DNA from: an uncultured Clostridia bacterium | Lineage (GTDB): Bacteria > Bacillota > Clostridia > Lachnospirales > Anaerotignaceae | Direction of reading: 5' to 3' | DNA length: 64,000 bases | Assembly (NCBI GenBank): GCA_945868505.1 | Contig: CAMBLO010000007.1 | Coordinates: forward strand, 1 to 64,000 | Shown here: one piece after another, positions 44,340 through 54,234 of the stretch | Position numbering within the stretch: the first letter of the stretch is position 1 | Layout: the number at the start of each line of letters is the position of its first letter | Notes under the pieces: generated by a model | What the model was told of the DNA's origin: nothing | What the model saw: the letters and a program-made list of their open reading frames with translations, nothing else | The model's database searches: none | Translations under genes and position numbers: made by a program

Positions 44340-45896
44340 TTACAGTTGCACCGTTGTCCAATCTTCGCAGTTCCAAACTTCTGTCACAACATCACGGTAA
44401 AATTCCGGTTCGTGGCAGATGAGCAGGATGCTGCCCTTATAGGCTTTTAGTGCCCGTTTCAGTTCTTCCTTTGCATCCACGTCCAAATGGTTGGTCGGTT
44501 CATCCAGCAGCAGTACGTTGGTTTCGTTATTGATGAGCTTGCACAGGCGTACCTTCGCCTGCTCGCCGCCGCTGAGTACCTTTACCATGCTTTCGATATG
44601 CTTCGTAGTCAGCCCGCATTTTGCCAGAGCGGAGCGGACTTCATACTGGGTATAGGAGGGAAATTCTTTCCAGATTTCATCGATGCAGGTTACATTTTCC
44701 GTATATTTCTTTTCCTGTTCAAAATAGCCGGTGTAGAGATAATCGCCCAGTTCTGTTTTGCCGCTGAGGGGAGGAATCTCGCCGATGATGCTTTTCAGCA
44801 GTGTGGTTTTCCCAATCCCGTTGGCACCCACCAAAGCAATCTTCTGTCCCCGTTCCATGGAAAGGGTCAGGGGCTTGGAAAGGGGCTTATCATAGCCAAT
44901 GACAAGGTCTTCTGTCTGGAAGATATATCTGCCGGAGGCACGGGCTTCCTTAAAATTGAATTCCGGTTTGGGTTTTTCCTTCGCCAGTTCAATAACATCC
45001 ATTTTATCCAGCTTTTTCTGGCGGCTCATGGCCATATTTCTGGTGGCAACACGGGCTTTATTTCTGGCAACGAAATCCTTCAGGTCTTCGATTTCCTGCT
45101 GCTGTTTGCGGTATGCCGCCTCCAACTGAGCCTTTTTCATGGCATAGACCTCTTGGAATTTATCGTAGTTGCCGACGTATCTGTTGATTTCAGAATTTTC
45201 CACATGATAAATCAGGTTCACAACGCTGTTCAGGAAGGGGATATCATGGGAAATGAGAATAAAGGCGTTTTCGTAATCAATGAGATAGCGTTTCAGCCAT
45301 TCGATGTGGTTTTCATCCAGATAGTTGGTGGGCTCGTCCAGCAGGAGGATATCGGGTTTTTCCAGCAGCAGCTTTGCCATCAGGACTTTTGTTCTCTGCC
45401 CGCCGGAAAGCTCTGTCACATCTCTGTCCATGCCGATATCCGCCAAACCAAGGGCACGACCGATTTCATCCACCTTGGAATCAATGATATAGAAATCATG
45501 GTGATCCAGCATTTCCTGAATACTTCCTGTTTCTTCCATCAGAAATTCCATACGGTCTGGGTCGGCCTCTGCCATTTCTGCATAGTAGGCATTCATCTGG
45601 GCTTCCAGTTCAAAGAGATAACCGAAGGCAGACTGCAGTACGTCCCGAATGGTCTGCCCTTTGTCCAAAACGGTATGCTGGTCTAAATAGCCAACACGTA
45701 CATTTTTGCTCCATTCAATTTTGCCTTCATCGGGCATCAACTTGCCTGTGATGATATTCATAAATGTGGATTTGCCTTCGCCGTTGGCGCCAACAAAGCC
45801 CACATGCTCGCCTTTCAGCAGGCGGAAGGAAACGTCTGTGAAAATCGCTCTGTCGCCAAAGCCGTGGCTGAGTTTTACTACATTCAAAATACTCAT
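44340..45896 (-). CDS. ABC-F family ATPase
   Basis: The 518-residue protein contains two ABC domains without membrane segments. Walker A sites are GANGEGKST and GANGIGKTT; signatures are LSGGQRTK and LSGGEQAK; Walker B LLLDEPTN appears twice. The inter-domain linker (about residues 240-320) is rich in Lys/Arg/Gln. ABC-F proteins act on the ribosome E site. Length and layout are close to YkpA/YbiT-type housekeeping members; resistance is not implied. It starts within the stop of the HAD gene (TAATG). Confidence 0.9.
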   Translation of the reverse strand: MSILNVVKLSHGFGDRAIFTDVSFRLLKGEHVGFVGANGEGKSTFMNIITGKLMPDEGKIEWSKNVRVGYLDQHTVLDKGQTIRDVLQSAFGYLFELEAQMNAYYAEMAEADPDRMEFLMEETGSIQEMLDHHDFYIIDSKVDEIGRALGLADIGMDRDVTELSGGQRTKVLMAKLLLEKPDILLLDEPTNYLDENHIEWLKRYLIDYENAFILISHDIPFLNSVVNLIYHVENSEINRYVGNYDKFQEVYAMKKAQLEAAYRKQQQEIEDLKDFVARNKARVATRNMAMSRQKKLDKMDVIELAKEKPKPEFNFKEARASGRYIFQTEDLVIGYDKPLSKPLTLSMERGQKIALVGANGIGKTTLLKSIIGEIPPLSGKTELGDYLYTGYFEQEKKYTENVTCIDEIWKEFPSYTQYEVRSALAKCGLTTKHIESMVKVLSGGEQAKVRLCKLINNETNVLLLDEPTNHLDVDAKEELKRALKAYKGSILLICHEPEFYRDVVTEVWNCEDWTTVQL

Positions 45897-46735
45897 TACA
45901 AAACTCCTTTTTGTGCTATGATTTGTTCTAATATTTTTGCTGCGCCGAAATCGTTGCAGTCATCGGCAATAAGATTCGCCGCTTTTTTTACGTGTTCTTC
46001 TCCATTCGCCATGGCAACACCAACCCCCGCGAACCGAAGCATGGGCAGGTCGTTATCCCCATCGCCCATGGCAAGGGTGTTTTCCCGCGCAATGCCCAGC
46101 ACCTGACAAAGCTTTTTCAAAGCCCGTGCTTTGGTGGCGTCCTTTGAGGTGATTTCAATATTTTTCGGGGAGGATGCCGTCACAGAAGCATGGTTCTTGG
46201 ATTTCAATAAATCCCATGTTTGCTTTCGCAGTTCCATATCGCTGAAAACAAGATTGATATTTTCCAGAGCGGATTTATTTCTTTCGATCTCTCCAAAGAA
46301 ATCCTTTACAGGGATGCGGGTGGTCTTTATGTAATGAATGTGGCTTTCCGTCAGGTGATAAGGGGAGAGATCATCGAAAACTTCTTTTGCGATGTATGCC
46401 TTGCCGTACTTGAAAAATTCTATGATAACGGGCAGTTCCTTTGCAATCTCTAAAGTGATATCCACCGCTTCGGGAGTCAGAAAATTCTGCACGATATCAT
46501 ATTTTTCCTGAGCATCATACACGGAAGCCCCATTGCTGGTGATGACATATTTCAAAAAGGGCAGGTCTTTCACATCCTGCGGGAGAGAAGTGAAGGGTCT
46601 CCCCGTAGAGGGGACGAAGTAAATGCCCATTTCATTTATTTTTTCCAACGCCTCATATAAACGGGGCGTGATCTCCTTTTTGCTCGTCAATAATGTGCCG
46701 TCCAGATCGGAGGCGATTAGCTTGATTTTTTTCAT
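45896..46735 (-). CDS. Cof-type HAD-IIB phosphatase
   Basis: The 279-residue protein has HAD motif I as ASDLDGTLL, motif II as PSTGRPF and motif IV as GDGDNDLPML, with a C2B cap domain. Such enzymes dephosphorylate sugar phosphates or flavin-type phosphates; the substrate cannot be told. Translationally coupled to the ABC-F gene. Its ATG has AGGTGAAA upstream. Confidence 0.9.
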   Translation of the reverse strand: MKKIKLIASDLDGTLLTSKKEITPRLYEALEKINEMGIYFVPSTGRPFTSLPQDVKDLPFLKYVITSNGASVYDAQEKYDIVQNFLTPEAVDITLEIAKELPVIIEFFKYGKAYIAKEVFDDLSPYHLTESHIHYIKTTRIPVKDFFGEIERNKSALENINLVFSDMELRKQTWDLLKSKNHASVTASSPKNIEITSKDATKARALKKLCQVLGIARENTLAMGDGDNDLPMLRFAGVGVAMANGEEHVKKAANLIADDCNDFGAAKILEQIIAQKGVL

Positions 46736-46758
46736 GGTTTCACCTGCCTAATATTTCT

Positions 46759-46787
46759 ATTTTACCAAAGAAACAGAACTCAGACAA
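46759..46787 (-). promoter_or_regulatory. Promoter of the HAD/ABC-F operon
   Basis: On the minus strand TTGTCT (46787-46782), 17 bases ending TGG, then TAAAAT (46764-46759), an extended -10 promoter. Confidence 0.7.
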
Positions 46788-47166
46788 TAAGCAAGATTTA
46801 TGGAAGCCGTAGTTTTAACTTAATATGCTTATTTTTTGCTGAAATTTTTCTCCTATTAGAAAAATCTCCGATTTATGGGGAAAGCTAATGGAAAAGCTGG
46901 ATTTCTCAGGGGAGAAGGTCTGGAATAGGGCATTTCGAATAAAAAATTCTTTGAGAAATGGGTTTCTTATCTGAAAAACTAGTGAAAACAATGGTATAAA
47001 TTACCAGTAATGTGCAAACTGCCATAAACCGAGGAGATGTTTTTGTTGTTTTCCACGAAAATGCACAAAAGAGAATTGACAGTGGGACAAAAAGTTGCTT
47101 TTTTGAAATCAAAGTTCTGGAAACGTTTGCAAAATCTATTTTACGAAAGAAACGAGGTGAGGGACA
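46788..47166. other. Divergent intergenic region without a gene
   Basis: The region is AT-rich and holds a weak hairpin (ATTTTTCT / AGAAAAAT at 46844-46865) and a TTGACA at 47076-47081 with no good -10 at 17 bases. The LacI-type operator near 47119 is listed separately. No open frame here looks coding. Confidence 0.5.
47119..47133 (+). promoter_or_regulatory. LacI/MalR-like operator upstream of the regulator gene
   Basis: GGAAACGTTTGCAAA has the central AAACGTTT palindrome of LacI-family (MalR/CcpA-type) operators. It lies 34 bases before the GTG start, suggesting autorepression. Confidence 0.6.
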
Positions 47167-48180
47167 GTGACGATCAAGGATATTGCAGAACGCTGCGGCG
47201 TATCTGTCAGCACAGTCTCTCGTGTACTCAATAACTATCCCGATGTCAGCGATGGGGTGCGGGAAAAGGTTATGCAGGTGGTGCAGGAAGTCCATTATGT
47301 GCCTAATAACAGCGCAAGGGATTTGGTAACGCCCCAGTCCAACACCATTGGTTTGGTTGTCCGCGGCGTTGGCAATCCTTTCTTTACGGATGTCATCCGT
47401 TCGATTGAAAATGCCGTAGAACGGGCAGGATATACTTTGGTATTCCACCAAATCGCCAGCGGAGAGGACGAACTGAGTGCAGGGGCAAGTCTGGTGCAGT
47501 CCAAAAAGCTGAGAGGGCTCATTCTTTTGGGGGGCTGCTTCGATTATTCAGAAGAGCAGGTGGCAGTGCTGCAGGTGCCTTTTGTCTGCTGTTCCTATAC
47601 CAACAGCTTTGGCGGGCTGCAGGAAAATATGTATTCCTCCGTTACCATCAACGACCAGAAGGAAGCATATAAGGCGGTGGAGCATTTGATTCGGCAGGGG
47701 CATACGAAAATTGCCATGATTCTGGATTCCAAGCATGACCATTCTGTTGCGGAGCTGCGCTACAGAGGATATTGTCAGGCTTTGCGGGATTATGGCATTG
47801 AACTGGACGAAGACTTGGTGGAAGAGACAGAAAGATTTGATATGGAATCTGCCTATGAAGCCATGGGCCGTTTGGCAAGACGCAGAAAGGATTTCACGGC
47901 AGCTTTCGTCATCGCCGATTCCATGGCAGTGGCAGCCATGAAGGCCCTTTCCGATGAGGGCTGGCGGGTGCCGGAGGATTGCTCTGTCATCGCCATCGAT
48001 GGCATCACCATGTCGGCTTATACGGTGCCTACCTTGACAACGCTGGTGCAGCCGGCAGAAGAATTGGGCAGCTCCTCTGTGCAGATTCTTTTGGATATGG
48101 CGGAAAAAAGAGCAGGCAATCGCCATATCGAATTGGAGACATCCCTGCGGGCAGGGGGCAGCGTCTGCAAATTAAATTGA
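47167..48180 (+). CDS. LacI family transcriptional regulator of the maltodextrin locus
   Basis: The 337-residue protein starts with the LacI helix-turn-helix (TIKDIAERCGVSVSTVSRVL) and hinge helix, then a periplasmic-binding-like sugar domain (TIGLVVRGVGNPFFTDVI). The start is GTG at 47167 with GAGGTGAGG 5 bases before; no ATG fits. It probably represses the following transport genes and binds a maltodextrin-type inducer. No matching operator is obvious directly before the binding protein gene, so control may act through a common transcript. Confidence 0.9.
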   Translation: MTIKDIAERCGVSVSTVSRVLNNYPDVSDGVREKVMQVVQEVHYVPNNSARDLVTPQSNTIGLVVRGVGNPFFTDVIRSIENAVERAGYTLVFHQIASGEDELSAGASLVQSKKLRGLILLGGCFDYSEEQVAVLQVPFVCCSYTNSFGGLQENMYSSVTINDQKEAYKAVEHLIRQGHTKIAMILDSKHDHSVAELRYRGYCQALRDYGIELDEDLVEETERFDMESAYEAMGRLARRRKDFTAAFVIADSMAVAAMKALSDEGWRVPEDCSVIAIDGITMSAYTVPTLTTLVQPAEELGSSSVQILLDMAEKRAGNRHIELETSLRAGGSVCKLN

Positions 48181-48250
48181 TTTTTATATCCTGAAAGAGG
48201 ATATGGAAATATATTTTTAAACAAAATAAAGAATGAAAGGGAGATGTAAC

Positions 48251-49576
48251 ATGAAAAGAGTATTTGCACTTATGATGTCTCTGGTTATGTGTGCAGGGCT
48301 GGCAGCATGCGGCAGTTCTGAAACAGCATCCAGCGACGACACAGCAAGCGTATACTACCTGAACTTCAAACCCGAGCAGGATGCCCAGTGGCAGGAACTG
48401 GCGAAAGTATACGAAGAAGAAACAGGCGTGCCTGTAACAGTCGTTACAGCAGCATCCGGTGATTATGAAACAACACTGATGGCAGAAATGGGGAAATCCG
48501 ATGCACCCACACTGTTCCAGGTAAACGGTCCTGTTGGTCTGAAAAACTGGGCAGATTACTGCTATGACCTGACAGGCACAGATGTGCTGAGCCAGCTGAC
48601 AAGCGACGCTTATGCACTGAAAAATGAAGATGGTTCCGTAGCAGGTATTGCTTATGTAATCGAATCCTATGGTATCATTACAAACAAAACTCTGCTGGAA
48701 AAAGCAGGCTACTCTGTAGAAGATATCACATCCTTTGAAAAACTGAAGGCTGTTGCAGAAGATATCACAGCTCGTAAAGACGAACTGGGCTTCGCAGCAT
48801 TCTCCTCCGCAGGTATGGACGGTTCTTCTGACTGGAGATTCAAAACACATCTGGCTAACCTGCCCATCTACTTCGAATATCAGGCAGACGGCATAGGCGC
48901 AACAGATGCAATCAAAGGCACATATCTGGACAACTATCGTGCAATGTGGGATCTGTATATCAACAACAGCACATGCAGCCCTGCAGAACTGTCCGCTAAG
49001 ACAGGCGATGACTCCAGAAACGAATTTCTGGCTGGCAAGGCTGTATTCTTCCAGAATGGTTCTTGGGAATATGGCAACCTGGTTGGCGAAGGCAAATTCA
49101 CAGACGATGATCTGGTTATGATTCCTATTTACTTCGGCGTTGGCGATGAAGCAAATCAGGGCCTGTGCACAGGTACAGAAAACTACTGGTGTGTAAACAA
49201 CAGCGCATCCGAAGCTGATATCCAGGCTACACTGGACTTCATGAACTGGTGTGTAACAAGTGAAGTTGGTACAACAGCTATGTGCGGCGGCGAAGGCGCA
49301 ATGCCCAGCGGCGAAGCAGGCATGGGCTTTGTTATTCCTTTCAAGGGCGCGCTGGAATCCTCCAATCTGTTCGTAAAACAGGATGCTGCAATGACAGCAG
49401 CAGGCAAAACACCTGTATCCTGGAACTTCCCTACAATGCCCTCCGAAGAATGGAAAAACGGCGTTGGCTCTGCTCTGACAGCTTATGCTGCTGACCAGAC
49501 AGACGACAACTGGGCTGCAGTTGTTTCCGCATTCGTTGATGGCTGGGCAACAGAATATCAGCTGGCAAACGGTTGA
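48251..49576 (+). CDS. Sugar ABC transporter substrate-binding lipoprotein
   Basis: The 441-residue protein has a lipoprotein signal with lipobox LAAC (Cys 20), followed by a Ser/Thr/Asp linker. The mature part has the extracellular solute-binding family 1 pattern (NFKPEQDAQWQELAKVYEEE, then GKAVFFQNGSWEYGNL). It captures a sugar, probably maltodextrin given malQ nearby. Codons are of the highly expressed type. The ATG at 48251 has AAAGGGAGATG upstream. Confidence 0.92.
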   Translation: MKRVFALMMSLVMCAGLAACGSSETASSDDTASVYYLNFKPEQDAQWQELAKVYEEETGVPVTVVTAASGDYETTLMAEMGKSDAPTLFQVNGPVGLKNWADYCYDLTGTDVLSQLTSDAYALKNEDGSVAGIAYVIESYGIITNKTLLEKAGYSVEDITSFEKLKAVAEDITARKDELGFAAFSSAGMDGSSDWRFKTHLANLPIYFEYQADGIGATDAIKGTYLDNYRAMWDLYINNSTCSPAELSAKTGDDSRNEFLAGKAVFFQNGSWEYGNLVGEGKFTDDDLVMIPIYFGVGDEANQGLCTGTENYWCVNNSASEADIQATLDFMNWCVTSEVGTTAMCGGEGAMPSGEAGMGFVIPFKGALESSNLFVKQDAAMTAAGKTPVSWNFPTMPSEEWKNGVGSALTAYAADQTDDNWAAVVSAFVDGWATEYQLANG

Positions 49577-49608
49577 TTTGTGCGAACAGCACCTTTTGCA
49601 ACCTGAGA

Positions 49609-49640
49609 AAAGGGGGAAGCACACGCTTCCCCTTTCTTTA
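49609..49640 (+). terminator. Partial terminator between binding protein and permeases
   Basis: GGGGAAGC-ACAC-GCTTCCCC (49613-49632) with flanking AAAG/CTTT and the T-rich TTTCTTTAT. It lies inside an operon, so it likely lowers downstream expression. Confidence 0.75.
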
Positions 49641-49686
49641 TAAGCATTTCCCTGAAAATTCGACAAAGAAAGTGAGATGAACTACC

Positions 49687-50538
49687 GTGGAAAAAGCTTT
49701 AAAAAGGTGGTTTCCGATATTTGTGGCACCCACACTGGCGGCCTTTTGTGTAGGGTTTATCTGGCCCTTCCTGCATGGTCTGTATCTGTCCTTCTGCCAA
49801 TTCACCACTGTGAATAATGCGAAATGGATAGGCGTTGGCAACTATGCAAAGGCTCTGGCAGATACATCCTTTATTGATTCCTTCAAGTTCACTGTTGCCT
49901 TTGTAATCGTGGCAACCCTCATTATCAATGTGACGGCCTTTGCCATCGCTTTGGCGCTGACAAAAGAAATGAAGGGCACAAACATTTTCAGAACTGTTTT
50001 CTTCATGCCCAATCTAATCGGCGGTATCGTGCTGGGTTATATCTGGCAGACCCTGTTCAATGCGGTGCTGATGAAAATGGGACAGCCTCTGCTGGCCCTG
50101 AATACAACAGCGGGCTATTGGGGTCTAATTATCCTGCTTTGCTGGCAGCAGATCGGTTATATGATGATCATTTACGTTGCCGGTCTGCAGAACGTACCTC
50201 CTGATCTGATGGAAGCGGCTTCCATCGACGGCGCAAATAACTGGCAGACATTGCTGAAGGTAAAGCTGCCTATGGTTATGCCTTCTATCACCATCTGCCT
50301 GTTCCTGACGATTACAAACGCATTTAAGCTTTTCGACCAGAACTTGTCCCTGACAGCAGGTGACCCTGCTCATACCACAGAAATGATGGCGCTGAATATC
50401 TACTATACCTTCTATGCCCGTGCCGGTGCAGCATGGAAGGGTATCGGTCAGGCGAAAGCCGTTATCTTCTTCATTCTGGTGGTTATCATTGGCTTGACAC
50501 AGTTGAGAGCAACCCGTTCTAAGGAGGTGCAACAGTAA
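49687..50538 (+). CDS. Sugar ABC transporter permease (MalF-type)
   Basis: The 283-residue protein has six predicted helices. PTLAAFCVGFIWPFLHGLYLSF is the first, and the EAA loop is MEAASIDGANNWQTLLKVKLP, which docks the ATPase. Start is GTG at 49687 with a modest site. Its stop overlaps the next start. Confidence 0.9.
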   Translation: MEKALKRWFPIFVAPTLAAFCVGFIWPFLHGLYLSFCQFTTVNNAKWIGVGNYAKALADTSFIDSFKFTVAFVIVATLIINVTAFAIALALTKEMKGTNIFRTVFFMPNLIGGIVLGYIWQTLFNAVLMKMGQPLLALNTTAGYWGLIILLCWQQIGYMMIIYVAGLQNVPPDLMEAASIDGANNWQTLLKVKLPMVMPSITICLFLTITNAFKLFDQNLSLTAGDPAHTTEMMALNIYYTFYARAGAAWKGIGQAKAVIFFILVVIIGLTQLRATRSKEVQQ

Positions 50539-51398
50539 TGAACAAAACAAAAAAATCCTTGGGCAGTACACTGGGCACGATTTTCTTCTCTATTATCTGC
50601 GTGCTGTATATGTATCCCATTGTTATGGTAGTGATGAACTCCTTCAAAAAGGAAACTGCCATCACCACAGCGGAAACCTTTACTTTGCCCAATGCGGAAA
50701 CCTTCGCAGGCTTTAAAAACTATATCAATGCACTGGGGGCTCAGGGCTTTTTGCAGAGCTTCGGCTACAGTGCTTTCATTACCATCTCCTCTGTGGCACT
50801 GATTCTCTTGTGCTGCTCCATGTGTGCATGGTATATCACAAGAGTCAATTCCAAACTGTCTAAACTGATTTATATGCTCTGTGCATTTTCCATGGTAGTA
50901 CCCTTCCAGATGGTAATGTTCACCCTGTCCCAGACAGCAGACAGCCTGAATATTTTCGGTCTGCGGTTCAATACTCCTTGGACCATCTGCTTTATCTACC
51001 TTGGCTTTGGCGCAGGTCTGGCGGTGTTCATGTTCTCCGGCTTTGTGAAATCCATTCCACTGGAACTGGAAGAAGCGGCAATGATTGATGGCTGTAACCC
51101 TTTGCAGACCTATTTTAAAGTGGTATTCCCTCTGCTGAAGCCTACCATGATTTCTGTTGGTGTATTGGAAACCATGTGGGTATGGAATGACTATCTGCTG
51201 CCCACACTGGTATTGGATATCAAGAAATACAGAACCATTCCTATGCTGATTCAGTATTTCCGAGGCAGCTATGGCAGAGTAGAAATGGGCCCTATGATGG
51301 CATGTATCGTTATGACCGTCCTGCCTGTGGTTATCATCTATCTGTTGGGTCAGAAACACATCATCAAAGGTGTTCTGGCAGGTGCAGTCAAAGGCTAA
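50538..51398 (+). CDS. Sugar ABC transporter permease (MalG-type)
   Basis: The 286-residue protein has six helices. Its EAA loop is LELEEAAMIDGCNPLQTYFKVVFP. The ATG overlaps the previous stop (TAATG) and has AAGGAGG upstream. Pairs with the upstream permease in the membrane. Confidence 0.92.
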   Translation: MNKTKKSLGSTLGTIFFSIICVLYMYPIVMVVMNSFKKETAITTAETFTLPNAETFAGFKNYINALGAQGFLQSFGYSAFITISSVALILLCCSMCAWYITRVNSKLSKLIYMLCAFSMVVPFQMVMFTLSQTADSLNIFGLRFNTPWTICFIYLGFGAGLAVFMFSGFVKSIPLELEEAAMIDGCNPLQTYFKVVFPLLKPTMISVGVLETMWVWNDYLLPTLVLDIKKYRTIPMLIQYFRGSYGRVEMGPMMACIVMTVLPVVIIYLLGQKHIIKGVLAGAVKG

Positions 51399-51410
51399 GG
51401 AGGGGCGGCT

Positions 51411-52910
51411 ATGGAAAGAAGTTCCGGCATTTTGCTGCCGATTTCTGCATTGCCTTCTCCCTACGGTATCGGTTCTATGGGCAAAGCCGCCTATGATTTC
51501 ATCGACTTTCTGGCGAAAGCCGAACAGAAATGGTGGCAGATTCTTCCCGTTGGGCCTACCAGCTATGGGGATTCTCCTTATCAGAGCTTTTCTACCTTTG
51601 CAGGCAACCCCTATTTCGTCGATTTGGAGACCCTCTGCAAAGAAGGTCTGCTGGAACAAGCGGCAATCGACGCTGTGGATTGGGGCAGAGACCCTGCGAA
51701 AGTAGATTATCAGAAAATTTACGAAGGCCGCTTCGGTTTGCTGGAAAAAGCAAAGCAGCGCGGCTGGGAAAAAGATGCAGAAGAAATCAAAAAATTTACA
51801 GAAGAAAATAAAAGCTGGCTTCCTGATTATGCCCTGTATATGGCACTGAAACGCCATTTCGGCATGAAAGCATGGACAGAATGGGCGGATGAAGATATCC
51901 GCCTGAGAAAAGAAGATGCTTTGGCAAAATACCGTCGGGAGTTGGTAAAAGATATCGAATTGTTTATCTACATCCAGTATCTGTTCTTCCGTCAGTGGAA
52001 CGCACTGCGGGCTTATGCCAAGGAGAAGGGCATTGGCATCATCGGGGATATGCCCATCTATGTAGCCATGGATTCCGCTGATGTTTGGGCAGAACCGAAG
52101 TTCTTCCAGCTGGATGAAAAGAATGTACCCTATGAGGTTTCCGGTGTGCCTCCCGATGCTTTCAGTGCCGATGGGCAGCTTTGGGGCAACCCTCTTTATG
52201 ATTGGGATGCCATGAAGGCCGACGGCTATGGCTGGTGGATTCGCAGAATCGATGGGGCGGCAAAGCTGTATGATGTTTTGCGTATCGACCATTTCCGTGG
52301 ATTGGAAAGCTATTGGGCGGCGCCCTATGGGGATACCAATGCGAAAAACGGACATTGGGTGAAAGGCCCCGGCATGGACTTGGTTTCTGTACTGAAAAGC
52401 TGGTTTCCCAACGTTTCCTTTATTGCAGAGGACTTGGGCTATCTGACGCCGGAAGTGCAGCAGCTTTTGAAGGATTCCGAATTTCCCGGGATGAAGGTTT
52501 TGGAATTTGCTTTCGATTCCCGTGAACCCAGTGACTATCTGCCTCATACCTATACAGCCCATTGTGTATGTTATGTAGGCACCCATGATAATGAAACCGT
52601 GATGGCATGGAAGGATGCCGCAGCCCCGGAAGATATCGCTATGGCGGTAAAATATCTGGGCTTGAACGAGGAGGAGGGCTTTCATTGGGGCATCCTCAGG
52701 GGCGGCATGAGTTCCGTTGCGGAGCTGTTTGTGGCACAGATGCAGGATTTTCTGGGGCTAGGCGCAGAGGCTCGCATGAATACCCCCAGTACCTTAGGCG
52801 GTAACTGGCAGTGGAGATTGACAGAAGGCCAGATCACGGAGGAACTGACCGCAAAGATTGCCGAAATGACTCGGCTTTATGGAAGGAGCAGTAAAAAATG
52901 GCAAGCGTAA
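51411..52910 (+). CDS. malQ: 4-alpha-glucanotransferase (amylomaltase)
   Basis: The 499-residue GH77 enzyme transfers alpha-1,4-glucan segments between maltodextrins. It starts with [20 protein letters not shown], and has [40 protein letters not shown] (nucleophile Asp) and IAEDLG (acid/base Glu). Overlaps the start of the ATPase gene by 13 bases. Its presence identifies the likely transported sugar as maltodextrin. Confidence 0.95.
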   Translation: MERSSGILLPISALPSPYGIGSMGKAAYDFIDFLAKAEQKWWQILPVGPTSYGDSPYQSFSTFAGNPYFVDLETLCKEGLLEQAAIDAVDWGRDPAKVDYQKIYEGRFGLLEKAKQRGWEKDAEEIKKFTEENKSWLPDYALYMALKRHFGMKAWTEWADEDIRLRKEDALAKYRRELVKDIELFIYIQYLFFRQWNALRAYAKEKGIGIIGDMPIYVAMDSADVWAEPKFFQLDEKNVPYEVSGVPPDAFSADGQLWGNPLYDWDAMKADGYGWWIRRIDGAAKLYDVLRIDHFRGLESYWAAPYGDTNAKNGHWVKGPGMDLVSVLKSWFPNVSFIAEDLGYLTPEVQQLLKDSEFPGMKVLEFAFDSREPSDYLPHTYTAHCVCYVGTHDNETVMAWKDAAAPEDIAMAVKYLGLNEEEGFHWGILRGGMSSVAELFVAQMQDFLGLGAEARMNTPSTLGGNWQWRLTEGQITEELTAKIAEMTRLYGRSSKKWQA

Positions 52911-54076
52911 CGCTGAAAAATATTAAGAAAATTTATCCAAACGCACAGAAAAAGAAGAGAAAAGGCGAACCTGAAAAGAAATCCAACCTGAAGATCACAG
53001 CGGAAGGTGTTGTGGCTGTGGAAGATTTCAATCTGGAAATTGCCGATAAAGAATTTATCGTATTGGTTGGTCCTTCCGGCTGCGGGAAATCCACAACATT
53101 GCGTATGGTTGCCGGTCTGGAAGAAATCAGCGATGGGGAATTGCTCATCGATGGGGTAAAGGTCAACGATGTTGCCCCCAAGGACAGAGATATTGCCATG
53201 GTTTTCCAGAGCTATGCGCTGTATCCTCACATGACAGTATACGATAACATGGCATTCTCCCTGAAAATGAGAAAGCTGCCTAAAGATGAAATCGATAAAA
53301 AGGTAAGAGAAGCAGCGGAAATTCTGGACATCACCCAGTATTTGGACAGAAAGCCCAAGGCTCTTTCCGGCGGTCAGCGGCAGCGTGTGGCGATTGGTCG
53401 TGCCATCGTTAGAAACCCCAAGGTGTTCCTGATGGATGAACCCCTGTCCAATCTGGACGCAAAGCTGCGTAACCAGATGCGTGCGGAAATCATCAAGCTG
53501 CGTCAGAGAATCGATACCACATTTATCTACGTTACCCACGACCAGACAGAAGCCATGACACTGGGCGATAGAATCGTTATCATGCGTGACGGCGTGGTGC
53601 AGCAGATTGGCACTCCTCAGGAGGTATTTGACCATCCTGCCAATAAATTCGTTGCAGGCTTCATCGGTATGCCTCAGATGAACTTCTATGATGCGGAACT
53701 GGTGAAAGAGGACGGCAAATATGCTGTGGTTCTGGAAGGGGCAAAGGTGGTTCTGTCCGAGGATAAACAGGCAAATCTGGCGAAAAATGATGTGAAATCC
53801 CAGTCTATCACATTGGGTGTTCGTCCCGAACATATCCAGTTGAAGGGGGATGCAAGCCAGATGATTCACGGCACAGTGGATGTGAGTGAAATGATGGGCT
53901 CTACCATCCACCTGCACGTAAATGCCTGCGGTCAGGACAGCATCGTCATCGTACCCATGAACGATATCCATGAAGAAGGCATTGATGTTTCCATCGGCGC
54001 ACAGGTTTCCTTTACCTTCCGCGGCAAAAATGTAAACATCTTTGACAGAGAAACAGAAAAGAATCTGGAATTTTGA
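52898..54076 (+). CDS. Sugar ABC transporter ATP-binding protein (MsmK/UgpC-like)
   Basis: The 392-residue protein has Walker [10 protein letters not shown], signature LSGGQRQR, Walker B VFLMDEP, and the H-loop VTHDQTEA. The C-terminal TOBE-like domain is typical of MalK-type ATPases that energise several sugar importers. It has a Lys-rich insertion (about residues 17-32) between the first strands that is absent from enteric MalK. Ribosome site GGAAGGAG lies within malQ. Confidence 0.93.
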   Translation: MASVTLKNIKKIYPNAQKKKRKGEPEKKSNLKITAEGVVAVEDFNLEIADKEFIVLVGPSGCGKSTTLRMVAGLEEISDGELLIDGVKVNDVAPKDRDIAMVFQSYALYPHMTVYDNMAFSLKMRKLPKDEIDKKVREAAEILDITQYLDRKPKALSGGQRQRVAIGRAIVRNPKVFLMDEPLSNLDAKLRNQMRAEIIKLRQRIDTTFIYVTHDQTEAMTLGDRIVIMRDGVVQQIGTPQEVFDHPANKFVAGFIGMPQMNFYDAELVKEDGKYAVVLEGAKVVLSEDKQANLAKNDVKSQSITLGVRPEHIQLKGDASQMIHGTVDVSEMMGSTIHLHVNACGQDSIVIVPMNDIHEEGIDVSIGAQVSFTFRGKNVNIFDRETEKNLEF

Positions 54077-54079
54077 TAA

Positions 54080-54108
54080 AAACGGAATGTGGGCAAACCA
54101 CAACGTTT
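54080..54108 (+). terminator. Imperfect hairpin after the transport operon
   Basis: AAACG-GTGG and CCAC-CGTTT arms with a small internal loop (54080-54108). A second stem GGCGGCA/TGCCGCC follows at about 54133-54169. Neither has a strong T-run, so termination is tentative. Confidence 0.4.
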
Positions 54109-54234
54109 CAAAATAACATACGTCTCTTCCTTTGGCGGCAGGGCTTGTTTTTGGCAGGCTTTGCCGCCTATTTCATTTGTCTGGAAAAAAACGCACAGAT
54201 GTGATATGCTAAAGGCAGAATGGAGGGATGAAAC

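Noticed and set aside
44340..45896. Antibiotic-resistance ABC-F protein
   Set aside because: Length and linker fit housekeeping YkpA/YbiT-type members; no resistance-specific long linker or leader attenuator is visible.
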